Assembly: GCA_964626885.1 (NCBI GenBank)
Contig: CAZVJA010000006.1
Span: 1 to 60,467, forward strand
Source: CAZVJA01 sp964626885
GTDB lineage: Bacteria > Planctomycetota > Planctomycetia > Planctomycetales > Planctomycetaceae
Direction of reading: 5' to 3'
DNA: 60,467 nucleotides
Position numbers and translations under genes: made by a program. Below the pieces are notes generated by a model. It did not search any database, was not told where the DNA came from, and worked only from the letters and a program-made list of their open reading frames with translations. Below, one piece after another: positions 9,218-17,191 of this stretch (positions within the stretch are counted from its first letter, which is position 1; each line of letters begins with the position of its first letter).

Positions 9218-9694
9218 TCAACGAGGTTCATCAGTCGATTTCAATTGAAAGTCAAAATTCCGTTCTCCATCGGGAGTCACCTCCACAGACAACCGGGTAA
9301 GTCGGTTGTAACGCTCCGGAATCGGATTTCGTGGGAGCACATTTGCACCGCGCACTTCGGCGGCAGTTGCGAAAGCCACGTCGTCATCGATGGGAAATCC
9401 CGGATCGATCGCCGCTTCGATCTCAACCCGATGCTTTCCCACGACGGCCCCTTCGCTCGCAGGAATCTCATATGTGCCGCGTGCGATGACCCCGGAAGCA
9501 GCCGGTCCCGTCGCCGGCTCTTGGGGAATGAACCGAATTCGCCCAGCTTCCAATGGCTGATTGTCCAGCATGATGGAACCATGCACGTCGAAACGGATGG
9601 GGCCCTCATGACTCTTTCCACATCCGATCAACATCATGCTGAACATCGAGCAGCTGAAGCAGATCGCATGATAGACCGAACGAGTCCGCTTCAC
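9218..9694 (-). CDS. lipoprotein with carboxypeptidase-regulatory-like domain
   Basis: The start is placed at a GTG (9694) because GGAG lies 10 bases upstream and this gives a normal lipoprotein signal: KRTRS, a hydrophobic stretch, then the lipobox LIGC. A longer frame with an ATG at 9760 would give an unusually long signal. The mature part (about 130 residues) is a beta-sandwich of the transthyretin/carboxypeptidase regulatory type: VHGSIMLDNQPLEAGRIRFI and GKHRVEIEA. Such small lipoproteins very often sit beside DUF1559 genes in planctomycetes, as here. Function unknown. Confidence 0.7.
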   Translation of the reverse strand: MKRTRSVYHAICFSCSMFSMMLIGCGKSHEGPIRFDVHGSIMLDNQPLEAGRIRFIPQEPATGPAASGVIARGTYEIPASEGAVVGKHRVEIEAAIDPGFPIDDDVAFATAAEVRGANVLPRNPIPERYNRLTRLSVEVTPDGERNFDFQLKSTDEPR

Positions 9695-10001
9695 GTCGAG
9701 AAGTCTCCAGGTAACTGCTGTAAGACACCTTGCGATAGGCTTCCGAGTGACAAAATTCATTCGTACGTTTCTCAAGATGCCGTTCCCCGCAGCCGACCGA
9801 TTCGCCGGAATGAATCAAGACGAAAAACTCTCGAAGGATACGAACGCTCTCCCTACAACACCGCACATGGACCGCGTAGGGACATTTCTCTGCTGAGTCT
9901 CATCCTCGTACCTCGGAGCGGGGAGTTTCCTTTCGACGGGCCGGTCGAAAGCAGCATGACTGCTCCGAGGCAGTGACCTCCGTAGTTCATGAGCCGGCAT
10001 G
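9695..10001. other. intergenic region with a hairpin
   Basis: No gene is seen between the DUF1559 gene and the lipoprotein gene. The sequence TTTCGACGGG/CCGGTCGAAA at 9931-9950 can form a hairpin, possibly a partial terminator or a processing site. No T-run follows it on the minus strand, so read-through is likely. Confidence 0.35.
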
Positions 10002-10937
10002 CTAGAAGCCCGTCACGATGTCTCCGGCCTCCCGAGTCGCCAGGGCATCGAGCAGGGTTTTGTCGATATTCTCGCTCAGAAAGTGAGTCGAGCCGTCGCA
10101 CATCAACATGTTGACGACACCGCCATGATCGCTGCGGAAGTTTCCCAGCCGCGTCGAATCACCATTCAATGACTGTGGATTGAAAGCCCCTTGGGTCGTG
10201 AATAGCGTCGACAATGGATACGGAGAGGCCCAGTAGGTGAACCCCCAGCGGACTTGCCCCGCACATGGTCCCGAAGTGAACAGGTAATCCTTGAAGTTCC
10301 ACGCCGATTCGCCTGCCAGAAATGTTGTCGACGTGCCGTCGTAGATCGTGTCGAGCTTTGTGTATTCACTTCCACCGTTGGTGATCGCGCCGTTGTTGGG
10401 ATTGCCCGAAGCAATGGTGCCCCACGGACTGCCGCTGCCACTCGAAAAAGCGTAGTTACCGGGCGCGCGGGCGTTCGCGTCGCAGGAAGAATTTGGTACG
10501 TCGCGCCGAAAGACGGCACTGGGACAAATGTAAGTGCTGACCCGTTGCGAGACGACAGCCAGATTGTTGGGGTGAGTATTCGCGACGGCGAAGTCGTACT
10601 GCAAGTAGTTCTGGCTCTGCTCGATGTACGGAAGGATCGCCACGAATCCACTCAATTGGGCGTAGGTTCCGACCAGATCACCGCGCGGCAGCATTCGGTG
10701 GGTTTCGTGGTAGTTGTGGACCGCCAGCCCAATCTGCTTGAGATTGTTACTGCACGCAGTTCGCCGGGCAGCGGCGCGGGCTGACTGTACGGCTGGGAGC
10801 AAGAGCGAGATCAAAACAGCGATGATGGCTATCACGACCAGGAGTTCAATCAGCGTGAAGCCCACATGCCTCCGCTTCAGTGGCTGTTCTATCCATCGCT
10901 TTTCGTTGTTCGCTTGGCACCATCGAAATGTGTTCAC
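10002..10937 (-). CDS. DUF1559 pseudopilin-like protein
   Basis: The 311-residue product has a type IV prepilin cleavage and methylation signal (GFTLIELLVVIAIIAVLISL) after about 26 residues, then the DUF1559 core with CSNNLKQIGLAVHNYHETH. It ends with the H-x9-DG type segment SDHGGVVNMLMCDGSTHF. The start is a GTG at 10937, supported by GGAGG five bases upstream. Planctomycetes encode dozens of these; they are thought to be exported pseudopilin-like proteins of unknown role. It is the first gene behind the Fur-box promoter. Confidence 0.85.
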   Translation of the reverse strand: MNTFRWCQANNEKRWIEQPLKRRHVGFTLIELLVVIAIIAVLISLLLPAVQSARAAARRTACSNNLKQIGLAVHNYHETHRMLPRGDLVGTYAQLSGFVAILPYIEQSQNYLQYDFAVANTHPNNLAVVSQRVSTYICPSAVFRRDVPNSSCDANARAPGNYAFSSGSGSPWGTIASGNPNNGAITNGGSEYTKLDTIYDGTSTTFLAGESAWNFKDYLFTSGPCAGQVRWGFTYWASPYPLSTLFTTQGAFNPQSLNGDSTRLGNFRSDHGGVVNMLMCDGSTHFLSENIDKTLLDALATREAGDIVTGF

Positions 10938-11062
10938 CTGTACCTCCGATCAATTTGGGATCGCGAATTGCGAAATACTGAGCGGCTGACTTCTGCCACT
11001 GGCAGGACGTAATCGAAGAGAGCTGGCATTGATCAGTGCTGGCAGGCCATTATTATTGCAAC

Positions 11063-11077
11063 TGAGACTCATTATCA
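11063..11077 (-). promoter_or_regulatory. candidate Fur box
   Basis: The 15-mer TGAGACTCATTATCA matches the palindromic Fur core TGATAATCATTATCA at 13 of 15 positions. It lies just after the -10 box of the minus-strand promoter at 11080-11107, where bound Fur would cover the transcription start. This suggests that the DUF1559, lipoprotein and DUF4198-Kelch operon is repressed when iron is plentiful. The match is by eye. Confidence 0.55.
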
Positions 11078-11079
11078 AT

Positions 11080-11107
11080 AAAATAGTGATACTATTGATG
11101 TGATCAA
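11080..11107 (-). promoter_or_regulatory. candidate sigma-70-like promoter of the DUF1559 operon
   Basis: On the minus strand TTGATC (11102-11107) is separated by 16 bases from TATTTT (11080-11085). The spacer and flanks contain the palindromes AATAGT-GAT-ACTATT (11082-11096) and ATCAATA/TATTGAT (11074-11080 and 11093-11099), which could be a second operator. Transcription would begin near 11073, inside the Fur box, leaving a leader of about 135 bases. Confidence 0.45.
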
Positions 11108-11132
11108 GGGTAACAAGCGACTTTTTCGAGAT

Positions 11133-11157
11133 TTTTCACAAGTTGTTGTTGTGAAAA
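11133..11157. repeat. inverted repeat upstream of the DUF1559 operon
   Basis: TTTTCACAA (11133-11141) and TTGTGAAAA (11149-11157) form a perfect 9-base inverted repeat around GTTGTTG. It lies about 26 bases upstream of the -35 box, where an activator or repressor could bind. One arm recurs at 6782-6790. Confidence 0.45.
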
Positions 11158-11346
11158 GATCGCTGCTATTGAGCCCACCGCAAATCACGTCACACAAGTG
11201 GTGAGAGGCACGGGATACGCGCGTTTACCGCATTCCCGCAAAGCAGACTTCGGAATGCATCTCACACACAATGCATCCAATGGCCGGATGAGAGGCCTTC
11301 GTGGAGGAAGAGTGGCGGGTTCGATGCCTGCCGATCGCGCGAAATC

Positions 11347-12540
11347 TCAGAGGACCGCTGCGATCGCTCGGCAGAGGGTCTCCATCGTATTCTCAGCCAT
11401 TCCCGCAACATTGATGCGGCCAGAGCCCACGATGTAGATGGCATACTCCTCGCGCAGCCGCTTCACTTGATCAGGCGAGAGCCCCGAGAATGAGAACATT
11501 CCCCGTTGGCGGGCGATGAAAGAAAAGTCCCGCTTCACTCCACATTTCTCGAGCGTCTTCACGAACAGTGTACGCATCGCGTTGATTCGCTCTCGGATGG
11601 CACGGACCTCGTTTTCCCATTCCGCGCGCAGCTCGGCGTCTTCCAGAATCGTGACAACCACGGCGGCTCCATGAGCAGGCGGATTGGAATAGTTCGCGCG
11701 GATGCAGGTCTTGAACTGGCTCAGAACCGGCTCGGTGGCAGCGGAGTCCGCGCAGACAGCGGTCAACGCTCCCACACGCTCGTTGTACAGCCCGAAGTTC
11801 TTGGAGTACGAGCTGGCGATCAACAACTCCGCACCAGGACGAATCAACGAGAGGAGCCCAGCTGCGTCTTCGCGCATCCCCTCCGCCAGCCCCTGGTACG
11901 CAAAATCGACTAGGGAAAGCAGACGTCGGTCCGCAATGACCTGCGAAATCTGCGACCATTGCTCTGGCGTGGGGTCGACCCCCGTGGGATTGTGGCAACA
12001 TCCATGCAGGACAACCACGTCTCCTTCGGGGATTTGCCGCAGTGCCGTCAGCATTGCCGAGAAATCGAGCCCGTTCGATTTCGAGTCGAAGTACGGGTAG
12101 GTTCGCACTTCCCGACCGGCCGCTTGAAAAATGGATGGGTGGTTCGGCCAAGTCGGTTCCGACAGCCAAACGCGCGACTTCGGCAGGACTTTCTGCAAAA
12201 AGTCGGCCGCAACGCGCAACGCCGCGGTCCCACCGGGAGTCTGAACCGTGGCTGAGCGCCCGCTCGCAACGACATCGTGTCCCGCGGGGAAGAGAAGATC
12301 TCGGACGCAACGCGTGTAGTTGTCGGCTCCCTGAATTGCAACGTAGTTCTTGGTTTTTTCTTCCCGCAGCAACCGTTCTTCAGCGAGCTTCACGCTGCGC
12401 ATGATTGGTGTTTGGCCCGTGGAATCTTTATACACCCCCACGCTGAGGTTGATTTTTTGGGGCCGGGTGTCCTGTCGGAACGCTTCAGTCAGGCCCAGAA
12501 TGGCGTCAGGGGGGGCAAGCGGCACGGAATCAAACATCAT
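11347..12540 (-). CDS. aromatic amino acid / aspartate aminotransferase (class I, PLP)
   Basis: From the ATG at 12540 the protein has 397 residues, the usual length of AspC/TyrB. Family features are NLSVGVYKDSTGQTPIMRSV at the start, the TPGGTAALRVAADFL segment, HGCCHNPTGVDPT, and the PLP lysine motif SSYSKNFGLYNERVG. The arginine that binds the substrate carboxylate lies in the C-terminal domain near GSGRINVAGM. It moves amino groups between aspartate or aromatic amino acids and 2-oxoglutarate in the cytoplasm. The frame continues 19 codons upstream of this start; the shorter start fits the family. A paralogue lies at 53180-54379. It is transcribed alone, divergent from the methyltransferase operon. 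Confidence 0.88.
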   Translation of the reverse strand: MMFDSVPLAPPDAILGLTEAFRQDTRPQKINLSVGVYKDSTGQTPIMRSVKLAEERLLREEKTKNYVAIQGADNYTRCVRDLLFPAGHDVVASGRSATVQTPGGTAALRVAADFLQKVLPKSRVWLSEPTWPNHPSIFQAAGREVRTYPYFDSKSNGLDFSAMLTALRQIPEGDVVVLHGCCHNPTGVDPTPEQWSQISQVIADRRLLSLVDFAYQGLAEGMREDAAGLLSLIRPGAELLIASSYSKNFGLYNERVGALTAVCADSAATEPVLSQFKTCIRANYSNPPAHGAAVVVTILEDAELRAEWENEVRAIRERINAMRTLFVKTLEKCGVKRDFSFIARQRGMFSFSGLSPDQVKRLREEYAIYIVGSGRINVAGMAENTMETLCRAIAAVL

Positions 12541-12663
12541 GGCGGAAGAATCCAGGTTGAAAACAAAGTTTGAAAATGTAACAAGCAGTGCGAACAATGT
12601 TCACCGCAACCGGACGACTGGCGACTTCCAGTGGATTGGCTGCATTGGGTCGTGTCGAAAGCG

Positions 12664-12694
<31 letters not shown>

Positions 12695-12796
12695 GCGGGT
12701 CCTACTTTGCGTCAAGCGTTGAGATCGCGATCATCCCTCCAACATGGCGAACCACACGCATATGCCAAATCAGCCATGCGCATGCCAAAACACCCG

Positions 12797-12825
12797 TTGA
12801 CTATTTACTATAATATTAGTAAAAA
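12797..12825 (+). promoter_or_regulatory. candidate promoter of the methyltransferase-DUF1559-blaI-M56 operon
   Basis: TTGACT (12797-12802) is followed after 17 bases by TAAAAA (12820-12825). The -35 box is near consensus and the -10 box is weak. The spacer is almost completely filled by the palindrome at 12804-12823. Transcription would start near 12832, after the microsatellite, and the first gene would begin at 12983. Confidence 0.45.
12804..12823. promoter_or_regulatory. candidate BlaI/MecI-type operator
   Basis: The palindrome TTTACTATAATATTAGTAAA has arms TTTACTA and TAGTAAA around TAATAT. Staphylococcal MecI/BlaI operators have TACTA-N6-TAGTA in the mec version, and the same halves and spacing occur here. 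The central TACA/TGTA of the classical site is absent. It lies between the -35 and -10 boxes of the operon that encodes a BlaI-family protein, the expected position for an autoregulated repressor. Confidence 0.5.
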
Positions 12826-12982
12826 CTGGCGTCACACGTCTGATCTTGCTTCGCCAGATCGCACGCGGAATTACTTTCGCACGGCTGCCGCAGCTCGTCG
12901 GATTTGGTGTCTCCTCTTTCGATTAGACGACCGATTCGGCTCCAATCATGCTGACCGATCATGGCCCCTCAAGGATTCTGGA

Positions 12983-13666
12983 TTGGCTGACACACAACAG
13001 GTAACGACTGCGGAGACGCCGACCTCCACTTTGGATTCTCCGTTGGAGAAGAACGGGGGGAGCAAATCCTGGCTATCGCGCTCACGGGCGTGGATTTCCA
13101 TCGTTCTGCTCACTCCCGCTGGTTTTTTCACAGTCTTTTCCACTCCTTATTTGCCAAATCGAGTGCTCATTACCGAAGCATTTGTGATTGCTGGCTGGAT
13201 GCTGTTCCTCGCCGGGGCCTGGTGGCGATGGTGGGCAACGTTGTACATCGGGGGCCGAAAGGGGTTTGATCTCGTTCGCCAGGGGCCGTACTCCCTTTCG
13301 CGCAACCCTTTGTATTTCGGCACTTTTCTGATCACGATCTCCATCGCGGTGATGTTTCAAAGCCTGGTCTTTGCATTGGCGGTCCTTGCTTCGTCCATTC
13401 TTTATCTAATGGTCACCGTACCGCGTGAGGAGTATCGACTGGAACTGAACCACGGGAAGACTTATACGGACTACCGAAGCCGGGTTCCCATGTTCTTCCC
13501 GCGTTTCAGCTTGTATGATTCCGCAGAAGAAATCGTGGTCAATACCAACGGTTTGCGTGCGGAATTCCTGCGAAGTTTGCGTTGGGTTTGTGTTCCTTTG
13601 ATTTGTCACATACTTGTTCTTTTCCGCATGCAACCCTGGTGGCCGCATCTTCTCCAATTGCCTTGA
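12983..13666 (+). CDS. isoprenylcysteine/phospholipid methyltransferase-like membrane protein
   Basis: The start is taken as TTG at 12983 because AAGGA lies seven bases before it and all earlier in-frame starts are upstream of or inside the candidate promoter. This gives 227 residues. Membrane helices lie at about 37-53, 61-82, 113-140 and 198-215. The motif RQGPYSLSRNPLYFGTFLI, then PREEYRLELNHGKTYTDYRSRV, is the S-adenosylmethionine-binding region of the ICMT/PEMT family. Members methylate prenylcysteines or phospholipid head groups, or are NnrU-like. The substrate here is unknown. It is the first gene of the operon with the BlaI-type operator. Confidence 0.75.
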   Translation: MADTQQVTTAETPTSTLDSPLEKNGGSKSWLSRSRAWISIVLLTPAGFFTVFSTPYLPNRVLITEAFVIAGWMLFLAGAWWRWWATLYIGGRKGFDLVRQGPYSLSRNPLYFGTFLITISIAVMFQSLVFALAVLASSILYLMVTVPREEYRLELNHGKTYTDYRSRVPMFFPRFSLYDSAEEIVVNTNGLRAEFLRSLRWVCVPLICHILVLFRMQPWWPHLLQLP

Positions 13667-13731
13667 GCAATTGAACGTGGGGTGATATTGCCCCCGTGAG
13701 ACAACATGCCGCTTCATTCAGGAACATGGCA

Positions 13732-14700
13732 ATGTGTTCAACCAATGCCCGCTTCGTCACGGTGAGCGAATGCTTAACACAAAGTGACTCCTCCCACGAT
13801 AGCAGGTCGTGGTCAACCAAAAGAGATGAAATCAAAGCCCTCAAGGGCTTCACGATTCTTGAATTGCTGACCGTAATGGGAGTCATCGGAATTCTCGCGG
13901 CATTGGTTCTCCCGGCGGTGAACGCCGCGCGAGAATCAGCCCGGCGCGTTCAATGCCAAAGCCAACTCCATCAGATCGGACTCGCGCTTCACGCCTACCA
14001 TGAACAGCATCGGACTCTGCCGATCGGCTGGCAGTGGGAGCCATCGCAACAATCGGCCTACGGCTGGCTGGTCGCGCTTCTGCCGTATACCGAACAGCCA
14101 GATCTCTATCTGCGGATCAATCGAAACACGACTTTGCAGGATTCCGTCAATCAGGAAGCGCGGGGGACGTCAGTCGATTTGTTCGTCTGCCCGTCCGATA
14201 TCACGTTGCGGACTTTTCCTTTATATCCCGAACGGAATGAAACTTCCCCGCCGTCTTCAGCTGTTTCATCTCCCGGAGGCGCATCGCCGGCCGAGCCTGT
14301 CGTCATCCTGCCAACCGCCAATTATGTGGGAGTCTTTGGAACAATCGAGGCGGACGACCATATTCCCGCACCACCCGGGAATGGCTCATTTGTCGAATCC
14401 GAAGCCATTCGTTTCTCGGAATTTGACCGGGGCTTGAGCAGCACGCTGATCGTGGGGGAACGGACGATGTCACGGATTCCATCGACTTGGTTGGGAGTCG
14501 ATCGTCACGGCGAAGACGCCGCCTGCCGGCTGGTCGGAAGCGCGATGACAACACCCAATTGCTCGGAATGTGACGAATGTGAATTCGGCAGCAGGCACCC
14601 GGGAGGGGCGATGTTCTTATGGGGAGACGGACATGTCGGTCTGGTTTCCGACAAAATCGACACGACGGAATATCGCCGCCTGGCGCGCCGTTCAGATTAA
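13732..14700 (+). CDS. DUF1559 pseudopilin-like protein
   Basis: The ATG at 13732 is chosen because AGGA lies eight bases upstream; a GTG at 13696 is the other option. The product has about 322 residues. The prepilin signal is GFTILELLTVMGVIGILAAL, the core has CQSQLHQIGLALHAYHEQH, and the tail has SRHPGGAMFLWGDGHVGLV, the H-x9-DG segment. Compared with the DUF1559 protein at 10002-10937 it has a longer basic leader of about 40 residues. It lies between the methyltransferase and blaI in one operon, so it may be under BlaI-type control. Confidence 0.82.
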   Translation: MCSTNARFVTVSECLTQSDSSHDSRSWSTKRDEIKALKGFTILELLTVMGVIGILAALVLPAVNAARESARRVQCQSQLHQIGLALHAYHEQHRTLPIGWQWEPSQQSAYGWLVALLPYTEQPDLYLRINRNTTLQDSVNQEARGTSVDLFVCPSDITLRTFPLYPERNETSPPSSAVSSPGGASPAEPVVILPTANYVGVFGTIEADDHIPAPPGNGSFVESEAIRFSEFDRGLSSTLIVGERTMSRIPSTWLGVDRHGEDAACRLVGSAMTTPNCSECDECEFGSRHPGGAMFLWGDGHVGLVSDKIDTTEYRRLARRSD

Positions 14701-14759
14701 ATAGAGACAACCAACCACGGCCGAAACGGCAGCGTGGCTGTTATCGAGGAGTTGAATAG

Positions 14760-15134
14760 ATGGCCGAACGCAACCTCACTCGCTGTGAACTTGAAGTGAT
14801 GGACGTCATTTGGAAAAAGCAACAGGCAACCGTCCAGGAAGTCGTCGATGCGCTCGACCGCTCTCTCGCGTACACGACAGTCATGACGACGATGAAAATT
14901 CTCGAAAAGAAGAAGGCTCTTGTCCGGCAGGGGAAGGACGGTCGCGCCTACGTCTACATGCCCATGATCAGCCGTGAAGAAGTGGGCCGCTGCATGGTCG
15001 GCGAGCTGAAGCAGCGGCTCTTTGATGGTTCCTTGAAATCCTTCGTTTTGAGCATGATTGACGGCAACACGATCTCCGCCGCGGAAATCAGTGAACTGAA
15101 GCAGATCATCAACTCGTTGGAGAACAAGGAATGA
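14760..15134 (+). CDS. BlaI/MecI/CopY-family transcriptional repressor
   Basis: The 124-residue protein matches the family in length. LTRCELEVMDVIWKKQQATV opens the winged helix, followed by VVDALDRSLAYTTVMTTMKI, the recognition region, and LVRQGKDGRAYVYMPMISR, the wing. The C-terminal half is the helical dimerisation arm in which staphylococcal BlaI is cut. GAGGAG eight bases upstream of the ATG is a strong ribosome binding site. Its last four bases overlap the start of the M56 peptidase gene, so repressor and sensor are translationally coupled. A candidate operator lies 1.95 kb upstream at the head of the operon. Confidence 0.9.
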   Translation: MAERNLTRCELEVMDVIWKKQQATVQEVVDALDRSLAYTTVMTTMKILEKKKALVRQGKDGRAYVYMPMISREEVGRCMVGELKQRLFDGSLKSFVLSMIDGNTISAAEISELKQIINSLENKE

Positions 15135-16300
15135 CTTACAGTCAGTTCCTGGAGTTGTTTCTTTCGCTCTCCCTCCAGGCGACCCTGCTTATCATTTGCA
15201 CCAATTGGCTCTGCCGGTTCACACGAGATGAAGGGATGGCAACCCGACTCTGGACCGGTTGTTTCGTGGGATTGCTCATGCAGTTTTTTGCAGGGGTGCT
15301 CGCGCCTCATCCTCGCCTGTTCTACCCCTGGGCGGGAATCCTTGAAGCCAAGACAGTCGAGATCGGGGTGATTCAATCACGGATCGGACAAAGCGTTTTC
15401 CTGGTTTGGTTCGCCGGTTTCTCGGTGATTTTCCTCATGTTCGCGGTTCAGTTTATTTGCTTGGCTCGTTATCTGAGCAAGTGCCGACCCCTCGGGCAGA
15501 CTTCCGAAACGTTGCGGCAAAACGCGATTCGTGCGATGGGCGATCTTCCGGAAGCCGACCAAGTCGTTCTACTGATCGGTTCGGGCCTGAAAAGTCCCTT
15601 CTGCTGGCAGTTCCGGCGACCGGTCATCGCGCTGCCGGAAAACCTCCTGACATTGAGCACCGGCGAGCTTCGCTCGATCCTACGCCACGAATACGAGCAT
15701 CTCCGAAGCGGTCATCCGCTGCAGGTTTTTGTCCAGCGATTGGTGGAAGTCGTCTTCTGGTTCCATCCGATGGTCTGGTGGGCTTCGTATCAGGCATCCC
15801 TCTGCCGGGAATTTGCATGTGACGATGCCGCGACTGATTCGCCGGATGACATCGCGGCCTACTTGCGAACGATGTTGAAAATTATCGAGCAAGGGGCTCC
15901 GCGGAAAAATTCCGTTTCCTTCTCGCTCGATTTTGGCCGGGACAGCATGGTTCTCGCCAAGCGAGCCCGGCGTCTGTTGGAAAGATTGCAGCAACCTGAA
16001 TCCGAAGTTTCTCCGCTCCGGTTTGGGATTCCTCTCCGCCTCTCGTTGTATACGGTCGTCGTGGTCCTGATGTTCGCCTGGCTCCCAGTCGATATCTTCG
16101 CATCTCCCCGCGCGGCCTGGTCTCCCTGGCCAAGCTGGAGCGCCGGGGTGTTGCACGATTTCGGAATACAGGCCCTGGACTTCGAACCCTACGATACCGA
16201 GGTTCGACCATTCGAACTCCATGAGCGAGACGCACTGGTCGAGCCGCGGATTCCGCTTGGCAATCCACAGGAACTTCATTCTATTCCGACGAGGCAATAA
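15131..16300 (+). CDS. BlaR1/MecR1-like M56 membrane metallopeptidase
   Basis: The 389-residue protein has membrane helices near residues 9-25, 41-58, 88-112, 205-220 and 312-330. The zinc site is HEYEH at 186-190, with the third ligand Glu probably in CREFACDD at about 227. These mark the M56 peptidase domain of BlaR1. Classical BlaR1 is about 585 residues and carries a penicillin-binding sensor domain; here only about 60 residues follow the last helix, so the signal is probably not a beta-lactam bound outside the cell. By analogy, activation would lead to loss of the coupled BlaI-like repressor. The signal is unknown. Confidence 0.85.
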   Translation: MTYSQFLELFLSLSLQATLLIICTNWLCRFTRDEGMATRLWTGCFVGLLMQFFAGVLAPHPRLFYPWAGILEAKTVEIGVIQSRIGQSVFLVWFAGFSVIFLMFAVQFICLARYLSKCRPLGQTSETLRQNAIRAMGDLPEADQVVLLIGSGLKSPFCWQFRRPVIALPENLLTLSTGELRSILRHEYEHLRSGHPLQVFVQRLVEVVFWFHPMVWWASYQASLCREFACDDAATDSPDDIAAYLRTMLKIIEQGAPRKNSVSFSLDFGRDSMVLAKRARRLLERLQQPESEVSPLRFGIPLRLSLYTVVVVLMFAWLPVDIFASPRAAWSPWPSWSAGVLHDFGIQALDFEPYDTEVRPFELHERDALVEPRIPLGNPQELHSIPTRQ

Positions 16301-16665
16301 GACTCGTCAACCACCTCTTCTCGCATCGTCGAGCGAAGTATGAGAATGGGCGAGGCCCTCGTTGTTTCATGTCAGAGGTAGTGTCCCCACGAACCGCTGA
16401 AATGAACTTAGGTGGTAGACGCCAGCACCAACCCCCCGGTCCCCCAAGCATTTCCGCTTGACGACCATTTCCCAAGCCACTATAAGTCCGCCGGTTGCCG
16501 GGTCGAGGGATCGCGGCACCGCAGGCTCCGGACTGCTTTCGATCTTGATCGTCTTGATCAAAGCAACAGAGCCTGAGCCAGGTTGCTTCGCTTTTTCGGG
16601 TGCCGGCGCGAAGCAGCTGTTCTCGCAGGAGGTGCCCAGAACAGCTTCTTAAGGAGCCAAAGGAT
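16301..16665. other. intergenic region, no gene seen
   Basis: No convincing gene is seen in these 365 bases. Short open frames here lack ribosome binding sites and known motifs. The promoter of the H1-like gene must lie in this stretch, but I could not define it. Confidence 0.35.
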
Positions 16666-16875
16666 ATGGCGACACGAAGAGCGACAAAGACCAAACGGAG
16701 CCGATCTCGGGCAAGTTCCAAGTCCACCAGCAAGCGGGTGGCCAAGTCGACCAAGTCACGCAGCGGTGCCAAGAAGTCGACGAAGTCCCGCAGCGGCGCG
16801 TCCCGCAAGACCCGCCGTCCGTCTGCTAAAAAGTCCACGAAAGCCCGCGGCAATACCCGCCGTTCACGAGGCTAA
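16666..16875 (+). CDS. histone H1-like Lys/Arg/Ser-rich DNA-binding protein
   Basis: The 69-residue product has 28 Lys or Arg residues and no Asp or Glu. It is built from short repeats of the type KSTKSRSGA. Composition and repeats resemble the C-terminal tail of eukaryotic H1 and the chlamydial Hc1/Hc2 proteins. AAGGAG nine bases before the ATG gives a strong start, and two strong hairpins follow the stop. It probably binds DNA or RNA without sequence specificity and helps compact the nucleoid, which is notably condensed in many planctomycetes. This role is inferred from composition. Confidence 0.75.
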   Translation: MATRRATKTKRSRSRASSKSTSKRVAKSTKSRSGAKKSTKSRSGASRKTRRPSAKKSTKARGNTRRSRG

Positions 16876-16888
16876 TTGACAATGGTCG

Positions 16889-16909
16889 GTGCGGCAGCTT
16901 TTGCCGCAC
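16889..16909 (+). terminator. hairpin after the H1-like gene
   Basis: GTGCGGCA and TGCCGCAC form a perfect 8-base stem around GCTTT, 14 bases after the stop codon. Only a weak T content follows, so it may be an RNA-stabilising hairpin ahead of the stronger terminator at 16940. Confidence 0.55.
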
Positions 16910-16939
16910 TTACGATCGTTTGCGACCACTTCGCAAAGC

Positions 16940-16973
16940 AGGCCGAGCGATTTTCGCTCGGCCTCGTTTTATT
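16940..16973 (+). terminator. intrinsic terminator
   Basis: AGGCCGAGCG and CGCTCGGCCT form a perfect 10-base stem with loop ATTTT, followed by CGTTTTATT. This is a clear Rho-independent terminator for the H1-like gene. Confidence 0.8.
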
Positions 16974-17191
16974 ATCGCTCGGCTGCGAAATATCGATCCT
17001 GCGAGATCTGAAGCGGTGCTCTCCATGAATTCCCGCGGGTCACGGCGGATCCGGGGAAAAGTTGCCCCGCTCCACCGTCGTCGCGTGCAGATTAACAGCG
17101 TGTACGTGACACGGGAACTCGATGTGGTTTTCCGAGTCGAGTTTGATCCGTTATGGATTCCGGGGTTTGACAGCGGTTAGAATTTGAGACG

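Noticed and set aside
16281..16853. A 190-codon Asp/Leu/Arg-rich frame on the minus strand
   Set aside because: It is the complement of the Lys/Arg/Ser-rich H1-like gene, which has the ribosome binding site and terminator.
16920..17180. An 86-codon frame after the H1-like gene
   Set aside because: It begins before and includes the intrinsic terminator at 16940-16973, lacks a ribosome binding site and shows no family.
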